Origin: an uncultured Bacilli bacterium
GTDB lineage: Bacteria; Bacillota_I; Bacilli_A; RF39; UBA660
NCBI GenBank assembly: GCA_934122275.1
Contig: CAKOWI010000004.1
Coordinates: 1-64,000, forward strand
Reading direction: 5' to 3'
DNA: 64,000 bases
The notes under the pieces were generated by a model. It ran no database searches, was not told the origin of the DNA, and saw only the letters and a list, made by a program, of their open reading frames with translations. This document shows, one piece after another, positions 1 through 8,070 of the stretch. A program made the translations under genes and the position numbers. Position 1 is the stretch's first letter; the number at the start of each line of letters is the position of its first letter.

Positions 1-80
1 CAACAATAACAAATTTATTGTATCATATTGCTTAAATTTTTTTATAAATTTGGTATCACATCATTTACAACCACACATAA

Positions 81-2225
81 TTAACTTATTTTTTCAAACT
101 GGCTATTATATAATTTTTCATAGAATCCTTTTTGTTTCATTAATTCGTCATGTGTTCCTTGCTCTATAATATTTCCTTCGTTCATAACTAATATCAAATC
201 AGCATTTTTAATCGTAGATAATCTATGTGCAATTATAAATGAAGTTTTTTTCTCCATTAGTTTATCCATCGCTTTTTGAACTAGTTCTTCCGTTCTAGTA
301 TCTACGTTACTTGTAGCTTCATCTAGTATTAAAAATGGTGCATCTTCAAGCATTCCTCTTGCTATTGTAAATAACTGAGTTTGTCCTTGACTTATTGTGT
401 TTGAATCATTAATTTTAGCATCTAATCCATTAGGAAGAGCCTTTATAAAATGATCAACTCCAACCACCTTACAAGCTTCCATTATATCTTCATCAGTTAC
501 TTTATCATTATTAAATTTAATGTTATCCCTTATAGTACCTTCAAAAAGCCATGTATCTTGAAGTACCATGCAAAATAGTTTATGAATATTATCTCTTGAC
601 AACTCACTAATTGGAATACCATCTATTAGAATTTCACCATCATTTATATCATAAAACTTCATAAGTAAATTAACAATTGTTGTTTTTCCAGCTCCTGTTG
701 GACCAACTATTGCTATTTTTTGTCCTGGTTTTATTTTTGCACTAAAATCCTTAATTATTAATCTTGATTTATCATATCCAAATTTAACATGTTTAAATTC
801 TATTTTTCCCTTAGCCTTAGAACAATCTAAGTATTTTTTTATTCTCTTTTCAGATTTCATCTCTTTTTCATCTAGGAATTCAAATACACGCTCTGATGCA
901 GCAACCGTAGACTGAAGACTCGTCATAGATTGTGCAATTTGTTTCATTGGATTTGTAAATAATCTTACATATATAATAAATGCTACTATAACACCAAACG
1001 TTATATGATTATTTAGTACTAATAAAGCACCAACTACACATACAGCAACATATCCAAAGTCACCAACAAAGCTCATAATAGGTTGCATACATCCACCAAA
1101 GAAAATACTTTTTCTTTTAGCTTCATATAAGTTATTGTTTAATTTATCAAAATCCTTAATTGCACCTTCTGTTGCATTATATGCACTAACTACATTATGA
1201 CCAGAATATATTTCTTCTATATATCCATTTACATCACCTAATGACTTTTGTGATTGTTCAAAATACTTTTGTGTTCTCTTTAAAATCGAAAGCATTAATG
1301 AAAAACCAATTAAGCTTGATAATATGGCAGTTATAGCCATAATCCAGTTAGTTACAAACATCATTATAATAGCACCAATAAACATAGTTAAACTACTTAC
1401 TATAGTTGCTAGGCTATCATTTAAATTTTGAGCTATTGTATCAACATCATTAGTAACTCTAGATAATACATCACCAATTTCATGATTATCAAAATATTTA
1501 AGTGGTAATCTATTTATTTTTGAACTTATACTCTTTCTTAGTTTTCTTGCAAAGTTATTAGAAACAGTAGTCATTGAAAAGTTTTGTATAAAACTAAATA
1601 ATGAACCTACTATATATAAAATTCCAATAAATATAGCTATCTGTTTTATTTTTTCAGTATTCATTTTTGGTTTTACTAAATTATATACTGATTTAGGTAA
1701 TTTATCTATTTGTTTAAGTGTTTTATTGGTACTTGATTTAGCATCAACTTCACTCATTATTCTTAATGTTTTTAATTGATCTTTTTTATTAATTGTTTTA
1801 CCATCTATACTTATATCATCTAGCATAGATAGTAAAGCATCATCAGAAAGACTTAAAATAACACCATATTTATTTTCATCAGTTTTAGAGTTATTAAATG
1901 AATTAGCCAAATTCATTTTTTCTTCTTGACTAATAACATCAGATGCCATAAGTCCTTTAATCTTATCTTCAGTAATATTTTCTGAAATCTTTTCTACAAC
2001 TAATTTTAAGTTTTTTGTATTTAAAGTTAATCCTTTACCAATTTCATCAGTAAGATCAGACAATTTATTTGGCGCTATTAAAGATAAAATAGATGATACC
2101 ATAGCAATTACAAGTGCAATAGTCATTATTACATGCCAACTTTTTAAACTGCCAACTAACCTTTTCATCGATAAAAAGAAATTTTTAGGTTTTTCAGAAA
2201 CCTTTGGTCCTCCTGGTCTAGGCAT
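81..2225 (-). CDS. Heterodimeric ABC exporter subunit (permease fused to ATPase)
   Basis: Multidrug-exporter-type half transporter of 714 residues: membrane domain first, nucleotide-binding domain (NBD) after about residue 470. The NBD has Walker A GPTGAGKTT, Walker B FLILDEATS with the catalytic Glu, and the H-loop AHRLST. The signature is SQGQ instead of LSGGQ, as expected for the half that gives the weak signature in LmrCD/TM287-288-type heterodimers. An unusual insert of about 140 residues lies between TM1 (about 30-50) and TM2 (about 195-215) and should sit outside the cell. The start overlaps the end of the upstream partner gene by 8 bp, and a GAGGGGG ribosome site precedes the ATG. It is the last gene of a MarR-ABC-ABC operon. 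The substrate is unknown. Confidence 0.9.
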   Translation of the reverse strand: MPRPGGPKVSEKPKNFFLSMKRLVGSLKSWHVIMTIALVIAMVSSILSLIAPNKLSDLTDEIGKGLTLNTKNLKLVVEKISENITEDKIKGLMASDVISQEEKMNLANSFNNSKTDENKYGVILSLSDDALLSMLDDISIDGKTINKKDQLKTLRIMSEVDAKSSTNKTLKQIDKLPKSVYNLVKPKMNTEKIKQIAIFIGILYIVGSLFSFIQNFSMTTVSNNFARKLRKSISSKINRLPLKYFDNHEIGDVLSRVTNDVDTIAQNLNDSLATIVSSLTMFIGAIIMMFVTNWIMAITAILSSLIGFSLMLSILKRTQKYFEQSQKSLGDVNGYIEEIYSGHNVVSAYNATEGAIKDFDKLNNNLYEAKRKSIFFGGCMQPIMSFVGDFGYVAVCVVGALLVLNNHITFGVIVAFIIYVRLFTNPMKQIAQSMTSLQSTVAASERVFEFLDEKEMKSEKRIKKYLDCSKAKGKIEFKHVKFGYDKSRLIIKDFSAKIKPGQKIAIVGPTGAGKTTIVNLLMKFYDINDGEILIDGIPISELSRDNIHKLFCMVLQDTWLFEGTIRDNIKFNNDKVTDEDIMEACKVVGVDHFIKALPNGLDAKINDSNTISQGQTQLFTIARGMLEDAPFLILDEATSNVDTRTEELVQKAMDKLMEKKTSFIIAHRLSTIKNADLILVMNEGNIIEQGTHDELMKQKGFYEKLYNSQFEKIS

Positions 2226-3975
2226 TTTTTAATTCCCCCTCACTTAACTGAGATAAAGCAATTTCTTTATATACCTCACAATTTTTTAATAATTCTTTAT
2301 GTGTACCAATACCTACACATTTTCCCTTATCTAATACAATTATTTTATCTGCATTAATGATTGTTCCTATTCTTTGAGCGACAATCATAACAGTTGCGTC
2401 ACTTGTATATTTTTTAAGTTCTCTTCTTAATACAGAATCAGTCTTATAATCAAGAGCTGAAAATGAATCATCAAATATGTATATTTCTGGTTTTCTTGCT
2501 ATTGCACGAGCTATTGCAAGTCTTTGTTTTTGACCACCTGATACATTTGTTCCACCACGAGCTATATGTGATTCATATTTTTCATCCATTTTTTCAACAA
2601 AATCCTTTGCTTGAGCTACATCAATAGCTTCCTTTATTTTATCATTTGTTATCTTATTATTACTTTTACCATAAGATACATTACTTGATACCGTACCAGT
2701 AAACATAACCGCTTTTTGAGGTACATATCCGAGTTTATTATTTAAAGCTTCTTTTTTATATTCTTTAACGTCTACACCATCTATTAAAACCTTACCACTT
2801 GAAGCATCATAGAATCTAGGAACTAAGTTAATTAGTGTAGATTTACCACTACCAGTAGAACCAATAAATGCTATAGTCTCACCTTTTTTAACCTTAAACG
2901 ATATATCTCTTAATATATATTCATCTGCATCTGGATACTTAAATGATACATCCTTAAACTCAACAGTTCCCTTTTCTTTTGTTTTTTCATCAAAACTTCC
3001 CTCTATAACTGATATGTCTTGATCTAGTATTTCATTTATACGTTCTGCTGATATTTTAGCTCTTGGCCACATCATAAATATTACTGCAAGCATTAAAAAT
3101 GACATAATAACTTGCATTCCATAACTAGAAAATACTACCATATTACTAAATAAAGTTATCTTATCTAACATATTTGCTTTTTCTATTAAAACTGTACCAA
3201 TAACGTAAATTCCTAGTGTTAACCCTTGCATAACAAGACTCATAATTGGACTCATAAGAGAAAAGCATCTTTGATTAAACATTTGTAAATTAGTTAAATC
3301 GTTATTTACCTTATCAAATCTTTCTTCTTGGTATTCTTCTGCATTAAAAGCTCTAATAACACGAATACCAGTTAAATTTTCTCTTGTAACTCCATTTACC
3401 TTATCAATTAGCTTTTGTACCTTTTCAAATTTAGGTAATACTACAATAAATAATATAGTTACAAAAATAAGTAATATAAGAACACAACAAGCCGTTAAAA
3501 TGCTCCACTGTGTACCTTTATTTAATATTTTAAGTATAGCCCAAACAGCCATAATAGGAGCTTTAACAAGCATTTGTAATCCCATTCCTATAACCATATC
3601 AACTTGTGTAACATCATTTGTAGTTCTAGTTATTAAACTACTAGTTGAAAACTTCTTCATCTCTTGCATACCAAAATTTTCAATTTTATTAAATATCTTT
3701 CTTCTTATAGTAGTTGCAAAACTAGAAGCTATATTAGCAGCAAAATAACCAACTATAATAGCAGATATAAGACTACCAAATGCACAAGATAACATGTATG
3801 AACCTTGTCTTAAAATATCACTCATCTTACTACCATCAGTTTGAACAAGTCTTGTTATAGCACTCATATAATCTGGCATTTTAAGATCAAGCCAAACTTG
3901 TACAACTACAAGTATAAGACAAAATAATATTCGAACTATATCTTTTTTAGATAAATTTTTAAATAATTTAAACAT
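2218..3975 (-). CDS. Heterodimeric ABC exporter subunit, degenerate-site partner
   Basis: Half transporter of 585 residues with about six membrane segments, then an NBD. It has Walker A GSTGSGKST and a complete signature VSGGQKQR. The Walker B region reads FDDSFSALD, with Asp in place of the catalytic Glu, and the H-loop His is Gln (VAQRIGT). These changes mark the half that carries the non-hydrolytic site in heterodimeric exporters; the complementary SQGQ defect is in the neighbouring subunit. The two genes therefore very likely form one asymmetric transporter. The gene starts 4 bp after the MarR stop codon and overlaps the next gene by 8 bp, so the three should be co-transcribed and translationally coupled. 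Confidence 0.92.
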   Translation of the reverse strand: MFKLFKNLSKKDIVRILFCLILVVVQVWLDLKMPDYMSAITRLVQTDGSKMSDILRQGSYMLSCAFGSLISAIIVGYFAANIASSFATTIRRKIFNKIENFGMQEMKKFSTSSLITRTTNDVTQVDMVIGMGLQMLVKAPIMAVWAILKILNKGTQWSILTACCVLILLIFVTILFIVVLPKFEKVQKLIDKVNGVTRENLTGIRVIRAFNAEEYQEERFDKVNNDLTNLQMFNQRCFSLMSPIMSLVMQGLTLGIYVIGTVLIEKANMLDKITLFSNMVVFSSYGMQVIMSFLMLAVIFMMWPRAKISAERINEILDQDISVIEGSFDEKTKEKGTVEFKDVSFKYPDADEYILRDISFKVKKGETIAFIGSTGSGKSTLINLVPRFYDASSGKVLIDGVDVKEYKKEALNNKLGYVPQKAVMFTGTVSSNVSYGKSNNKITNDKIKEAIDVAQAKDFVEKMDEKYESHIARGGTNVSGGQKQRLAIARAIARKPEIYIFDDSFSALDYKTDSVLRRELKKYTSDATVMIVAQRIGTIINADKIIVLDKGKCVGIGTHKELLKNCEVYKEIALSQLSEGELKNA

Positions 3976-3979
3976 ACTC

Positions 3980-4408
3980 TTAAATCCTTTCCATATTCTT
4001 AATAATTTTATTTAATACATTACTAAATATTAAACATTCTTCATCACTAATATCTTTACTTAAGCTATTTAAAATCTTTTTTCTATCATCACTTAATATA
4101 TTTACAACATCTATTGCTTTATCAGTTAACGTTATAATCTTTTTTCTACAATCATCTTTTGAATCTTTTCTTACTATATAACCATTCTTTTCCATAGTAT
4201 CAAGTATTGAAGATAAAGTAGATTTATTACATGTAACGAAGTTTTCTAGCTGTCTTTGACATTGTTCACCTTTTTCATATATAGAAATTATTATTTTAGA
4301 CTGAGCTGGTGTGATATTAAACCCTAAATCTTTATATCTTTTTGAAAAAAACTTAAAGATATATAACTGAGTCTCATGAAGTTCATCAAATACTTTTACT
4401 TTATTCAA
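3980..4408 (-). CDS. MarR-family transcriptional regulator of the ABC exporter
   Basis: A winged-helix regulator of about 142 residues with the usual MarR layout: N-terminal dimerisation helix, central HTH (QRQLENFVTCNKSTLSSILD), wing (NGYIVRKDSKDDCRKK) and C-terminal dimer helix. I chose the TTG at 4408 because GAGGTG lies 6 nt upstream of it. The ATG at 4414 abuts that ribosome site, and a longer reading to 4456 would run through the operator and into the core promoter. As first gene of the MarR-ABC-ABC operon, it probably represses itself and the exporter until a ligand binds. Confidence 0.88.
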   Translation of the reverse strand: MNKVKVFDELHETQLYIFKFFSKRYKDLGFNITPAQSKIIISIYEKGEQCQRQLENFVTCNKSTLSSILDTMEKNGYIVRKDSKDDCRKKIITLTDKAIDVVNILSDDRKKILNSLSKDISDEECLIFSNVLNKIIKNMERI

Positions 4409-4422
4409 AATCATCACCTCAC

Positions 4423-4440
4423 TAGTTTGATATCGAACTA
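4423..4440. promoter_or_regulatory. Probable MarR operator (18-bp palindrome)
   Basis: TAGTTTGATATCGAACTA is an inverted repeat with 8 of 9 base pairs matched around the centre GATATC. It lies just downstream of the -10 box at 4445-4450 and upstream of the MarR start, where repressor binding would block transcription. The assignment to MarR rests on position and symmetry. Confidence 0.7.
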
Positions 4441-4444
4441 TTAA

Positions 4445-4473
4445 ATTATACACCACAAAAAATATATATGCAA
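4445..4473 (-). promoter_or_regulatory. SigA-type promoter of the marR-ABC operon
   Basis: On the minus strand, TTGCAT (4468-4473) and TATAAT (4445-4450) are separated by 17 bp. The predicted start of transcription falls inside the palindrome at 4423-4440. Confidence 0.7.
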
Positions 4474-4480
4474 CAAAAAA

Positions 4481-4502
4481 AAGAACATTTTAATAGTTCT
4501 TA
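4481..4502 (-). terminator. Rho-independent terminator of ndk
   Basis: On the minus strand an AGAAC/GTTCT hairpin is followed by a run of T directly after the ndk stop codon. Confidence 0.65.
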
Positions 4503-4925
4503 ATTATTTGGAATTAGTTTTTTTGTTTTTGAAGGAAAAAATCTATTTATTTCCTCTTTAGCACTTTCATTAGAATCAGACGTATGTATAGCATTTCTCA
4601 TTTCATCTGTACCATATAAGTTTCTAATTGTGCCTTCTTTAGCTAATCTACTATCTGTTTTGCCAGCTAATTCTCTTAACTTTAAAACAGCATTATCTCC
4701 CTCAACTACCATAATTGCAACTGGTGCTGATAGCATATACTCTTCTAATGCTCCATAAAAAGGTCTATCAAGTAGATGAGAATAATGCTGTCTTAATACA
4801 TCTTTATCTAATTCTTTAACTTCAAATTTAGTCACTTTTAAATCATTATTATATAAGATACTGATTATATTACTGCAGTTTTTTAAACCATCTGGTTTAA
4901 TGATTACTAAAGTCTTTTCATTCAT
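4500..4925 (-). CDS. ndk: Nucleoside diphosphate kinase
   Basis: Transfers the terminal phosphate from NTPs to NDPs through a phospho-histidine to balance nucleotide pools. The 141-residue length is typical of the family. The N-terminus has the expected KTLVIIKPDG motif. The active-site segment reads RNAIHTSDS, with the catalytic His present but Thr in place of the usual Gly after it. NLYGTDEMR precedes it as expected. A GGGAGGT ribosome site supports the start. It is a single-gene unit with its own promoter and terminator. Confidence 0.95.
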   Translation of the reverse strand: MNEKTLVIIKPDGLKNCSNIISILYNNDLKVTKFEVKELDKDVLRQHYSHLLDRPFYGALEEYMLSAPVAIMVVEGDNAVLKLRELAGKTDSRLAKEGTIRNLYGTDEMRNAIHTSDSNESAKEEINRFFPSKTKKLIPNN

Positions 4926-4948
4926 ATTTATACCTCCCTGTATTTGTC

Positions 4949-4977
4949 AGTATAATATATATTCTAAAAGATTACAA
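4949..4977 (-). promoter_or_regulatory. Promoter of ndk
   Basis: Minus-strand TTGTAA (4972-4977) and TATACT (4949-4954) have a 17-bp spacer, about 25 bp upstream of the ndk start. Confidence 0.6.
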
Positions 4978-4999
4978 GTCATACAACCTAATTACAAAA

Positions 5000-5023
5000 A
5001 GAACTTCCCTATTTGGAAGTTCT
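5000..5023 (-). terminator. Terminator after the CotD-like 3' fragment
   Basis: The hairpin GAACTTCC / GGAAGTTC has a 6-nt loop and a T-run on the minus strand. It sits 5 bp past the stop codon at 5028 and looks like the original terminator of the interrupted gene. Confidence 0.75.
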
Positions 5024-5027
5024 TCTA

Positions 5028-5166
5028 CTACATATTATTTCCGCAGCAACCTGGATCAATATTTGTTACAGTATTTTCTTCTGACTGAGTATATTCTGGT
5101 CTATATGTATGTTCGTAAATATGATTATTAATTATTCTTGTATGAATTGGACAAATATGTCCTTGT
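5028..5166 (-). pseudogene. CotD-like small coat protein, 3' part (interrupted gene)
   Basis: An open frame ending at TAG 5028 encodes GHICPIHTRIINNHIYEHTY and continues to a CCGNNM C-terminus. The His/Tyr-rich core with a C-terminal Cys pair resembles small spore coat proteins of the CotD type in Firmicutes; that family name is recalled, not searched. There is no start codon in this fragment. Its 5' part lies at 9072-9221. Joining the two at the shared ACAAG gives an in-frame protein of 92 residues, so this is the distal half of one gene split by the 5162-9081 element. Confidence 0.75.
5162..5166. repeat. Attachment-site core, left end of first element
   Basis: The 5-bp sequence ACAAG (minus strand) is shared with 9077-9081. 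Serine integrases need only a very short identical core, so the short repeat is not a weakness; in-frame reconstitution of the host gene is the main support. Confidence 0.7.
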
Positions 5167-5180
5167 CCTTTTTTGATATA

Positions 5181-5843
5181 CTAATTAATACTCCATACAT
5201 TATCATTTAATAATATTTTATAAGTAAGATTCATCTTTTTAGAAAAACTATCAATTGCCTTAAATACCTTCTTTGTAAAATAATACTCATTTAATTCTTT
5301 CATATCAATTTCATCATCTGCTACAAACTTAATTATTAAACAATTATCTGTAATATTAATTATTATATCTTCAATATATTTATATTGTCTATTTCCTATA
5401 ACTTTTTTTCCTGCTTTTGTAATTCTAGTCTTTTTTATATCAAGCTTATCAGCAAGAATAAGTGATAATGCTATTATATTATTCGAATCAAAACCTTCAC
5501 TATGAATTTTAATGGCCTCTAACACATCTAAATCGTCATCAAATGATATATTGTGTTCTTTAAAGTACTTTTTTGTATATTCATAGCTCCTTAAGGCATG
5601 ATTATCTTTTCCTTGCAATGCACCAACATCATGAAACAAACAAGCTATCTTTGCTTTTGTAATAAATTCTTCGTCGTATCCCAATGATGATAAAATTTTT
5701 TCTACTAAATCAGTTACATTTAATATATGTTCGTAATTATGATATGCCCAGCCTCTTTCTTCATCTTCTAACACACCTATTTGATCATATATCTTTCTTA
5801 TACTATAATCATTCAAAAGCTTATTATATATTTCTTTTATCAT
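5181..5843 (-). CDS. HD-domain phosphohydrolase-like protein
   Basis: A protein of 220 residues with metal-dependent HD-superfamily motifs: YHNYEH early, LFHDVG (the HD pair), IKIHS, and LADKLD as the last conserved Asp. This fits a phosphohydrolase acting on a nucleotide or phosphoester, but the substrate cannot be told. The ATG at 5843 is chosen because GGAGGT lies 4 nt upstream; a longer frame to 5882 would overlap the recombinase gene. The stop codon is only 15 bp from the left end of the element, so this is terminal cargo, expressed behind the recombinase with a 25-bp gap. Confidence 0.82.
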   Translation of the reverse strand: MIKEIYNKLLNDYSIRKIYDQIGVLEDEERGWAYHNYEHILNVTDLVEKILSSLGYDEEFITKAKIACLFHDVGALQGKDNHALRSYEYTKKYFKEHNISFDDDLDVLEAIKIHSEGFDSNNIIALSLILADKLDIKKTRITKAGKKVIGNRQYKYIEDIIINITDNCLIIKFVADDEIDMKELNEYYFTKKVFKAIDSFSKKMNLTYKILLNDNVWSIN

Positions 5844-5868
5844 AAGTACCTCCATCAGTATAAGTATA

Positions 5869-7431
5869 TCATACTTTATCAAAACTAACTTTAATATTTA
5901 TCTCTTTATTTTCAAATATCTCAATTTTATCTATTAAATTAACTAATAATTCTCTATCAATTTCCTTCATGGATAAAAAATTATCAATATATTCTATTAT
6001 AATTTTACTTTTAACTTCTATATTTGTATCTTTATTGATATTACTACTTAGTTCATCATATCTTTTTTGCTTTATATTTAATTCGTTTTCTAACTTTTCC
6101 TTTACCCTTTTAAATTGTTCTTCAGTTATTCTATCATTTATTTTATCAATATAAACAACATCCAAATTATTTTTTATTTGTTTGATATCATTAAAAATTA
6201 CTTCTACTTCTTTCTTATCATCATCATTGTCTAACTTAAAATTATTTAAGACAGAATTCTTGATTCTATCCTTATTAATATAATTTAAGCATAAACTAGT
6301 CAAAGAATTAATTACAACTTGTTCAAGTTTTTCATAATTATTTGAATGAGTTGTACATAGTCTTTGTTTCATGTAAGTTCGGTAATAATTACAAATAGTA
6401 TAACATTTATTATCTTTCTTTCTTCTTGAGGTTATCCCAACTCTATGACCACAATTTCCGCAGTATAAAAGTCCATCTAATAAATGTTTTTCCTTTTTTT
6501 CATTTCTTCCTGCATTTTTAGGTATTCTCTTTTGAACTTCATAAAATAAACCTTTATCAATAATTGCATCATGTGTATTTTCCACAATTATATAATTATT
6601 AGGATCGTTTTTAATGATTTTTTTAACCTTATAATTTATCTTATTTCTTTTATTTTGAACTAAATCACCTATGTACATTCTATTAGTCAAAATATCTCTT
6701 ATTGTTTTAGAATGCCACTGTCCATATTTTAAATCATAGTTGTTTTTCCATTCAAAGTTATAATATTGTGCTGGTGTTTTTACTCTTTCATTAGTTAATT
6801 TTTTTGCTATATTATAAAATGATGATCCATCTAAACACATTTTAAATATTTTTCTTACAATAACAGCTTGTTCTTTATTTATAACTAAATGATTTTTATT
6901 TTCTAAGTCCTTACTATAACCAAATGGTGCTCTGCCACCTACCCACTTTCCCTCTTTTTGTTTTGCCCTTAAACTGGATTTGATTTTTTTAGAAATATCT
7001 TTTGCATACATGTCATTCATTATTGCTTTAAATGGTGCTATATCATTATTAGAACTATCTAAAAATGTATCTATATTATCAGTAACTGCAATATATCTAA
7101 CGCTATGCTCTGGAAAATATTTTTCAATTAAATTACCTGTACCAATATAATCTCTTCCAAGTCTAGACATATCTTTAGTAATAACCATATTAATTCTACC
7201 TAATTCAATATCATTTAATAATCTATTAAATTCTGGTCTATCAAAATTTGTACCTGAATATCCATCATCAATATAAGTATCATAAACCATTAAGTTATTT
7301 TCTTTAACATATTGAAGTAATAAACTTTTTTGATTTGTAATACTTTCGCTTTCCATTACTTTATCATCATCTTCACGAGATAATCTTATATAAATACCAA
7401 CATTATATGTTTTATTTATAGTTGTTAGCAA
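5869..7431 (-). CDS. Large serine recombinase (site-specific integrase)
   Basis: 520 residues. The resolvase domain comes first: IYIRLSRED holds the catalytic Ser (about residue 18), followed by YIDDGYSGTNFDRPEF and the conserved Arg block DMSRLGRDY. A recombinase domain follows (about 170-300), then a zinc ribbon (CGNCG and a later Cys), then a coiled coil (about 390-470). This is the large serine integrase architecture, which catalyses attP x attB integration and, with a directionality factor, excision. The TTG start at 7431 overlaps the stop of the 53-codon gene upstream by 7 bp, suggesting translational coupling. It is the likely enzyme that placed this element in the CotD-like gene. Confidence 0.93.
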   Translation of the reverse strand: MLTTINKTYNVGIYIRLSREDDDKVMESESITNQKSLLLQYVKENNLMVYDTYIDDGYSGTNFDRPEFNRLLNDIELGRINMVITKDMSRLGRDYIGTGNLIEKYFPEHSVRYIAVTDNIDTFLDSSNNDIAPFKAIMNDMYAKDISKKIKSSLRAKQKEGKWVGGRAPFGYSKDLENKNHLVINKEQAVIVRKIFKMCLDGSSFYNIAKKLTNERVKTPAQYYNFEWKNNYDLKYGQWHSKTIRDILTNRMYIGDLVQNKRNKINYKVKKIIKNDPNNYIIVENTHDAIIDKGLFYEVQKRIPKNAGRNEKKEKHLLDGLLYCGNCGHRVGITSRRKKDNKCYTICNYYRTYMKQRLCTTHSNNYEKLEQVVINSLTSLCLNYINKDRIKNSVLNNFKLDNDDDKKEVEVIFNDIKQIKNNLDVVYIDKINDRITEEQFKRVKEKLENELNIKQKRYDELSSNINKDTNIEVKSKIIIEYIDNFLSMKEIDRELLVNLIDKIEIFENKEINIKVSFDKV

Positions 7432-7586
7432 ATTTCATCATCTTCATGTAATGAATTAATGTTATCATTTTTAATCTTGCAAAATTTATTTACATATTCT
7501 TTAAGCTTTTTATTTAAAACATCAATTAATATATTATCTATATTTTTTTCTTCGTTAAAAATGAATTTTATCTTATATTTATTCAT
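7425..7586 (-). CDS. Small protein coupled to the serine recombinase
   Basis: A 53-residue, Lys/Asn-rich protein beginning MNKYKIKFIFNEEKNIDN. A GAGGTG ribosome site stands 6 nt before the ATG at 7586. Its stop overlaps the TTG start of the recombinase, so its translation probably sets recombinase expression. I do not recognise a family. The second element has a different small gene in the same place (33807-33920). A role in controlling the recombinase, for example as a directionality factor, is a guess from position only. Confidence 0.65.
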   Translation of the reverse strand: MNKYKIKFIFNEEKNIDNILIDVLNKKLKEYVNKFCKIKNDNINSLHEDDEIC

Positions 7587-7633
7587 AGTAAACACCTCAG
7601 TTAAGTTTATGGATAAATATTACTTATATGTAA

Positions 7634-7670
7634 AAAAACATTCTTCCTAATAATTTGGTAGAATGTTTTT
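7634..7670 (-). terminator. Terminator inside the first element
   Basis: The arms AAAAACATTC and GAATGTTTTT form a 10-bp hairpin with a T-run on either strand. It separates the Fic region from the recombinase operon, implying separate transcription units. Confidence 0.6.
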
Positions 7671-8070
7671 TATTATCTTTTAATAAAGATGCATATAATT
7701 TACTTCATGTTCATAATTTGTTAACAATATACAATTTTTCAGCTAATATGTAACACTTTTAATCCATTTTGAGTTTTTTATTTAAATAAATTACTATATG
7801 TCATATTTCCAGTCAGAACATTTTTTACTAGCATTATCATAAGTTGTTCCATGAACAAAACATATAAGATTTGTTTTCATCTATGCTTTCCTTAATATCT
7901 AATTTTACCATATTTTTTCCATAAGACAAAAATTCTATTAATTTATCAGAATCAACTATATCTTTATTACATTGTTGATAGTTTAAGCAACAGTACCGAT
8001 TTATATTAAAGCATATTAAAAACATCCTACAGTTAATAAATTTATTATTTTTGTAAGATATTTCTATTTT
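7671..8070. other. 400-bp stretch without a convincing gene
   Basis: This region between the recombinase operon and the Fic gene is A/T-rich and holds no frame with a good ribosome site. A minus-strand 62-codon frame (7837-8025) is open but looks like chance coding. A 28-codon frame at 7794-7880 begins MKTNLICFVHGTTYDN, which recalls the N-terminus of histidine phosphatases (RHGxTxxN) with the key Arg replaced. It could be a decayed fragment. Confidence 0.4.

Noticed and set aside
3500..3748. Plus-strand hydrophobic frame within the ABC transporter
   Set aside because: Antisense shadow of membrane helices; no independent signals.
7837..8025. 62-codon minus-strand frame inside the first element
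   Set aside because: No usable ribosome site, odd composition, and it overlaps another short frame with a better resemblance. Treated as chance.
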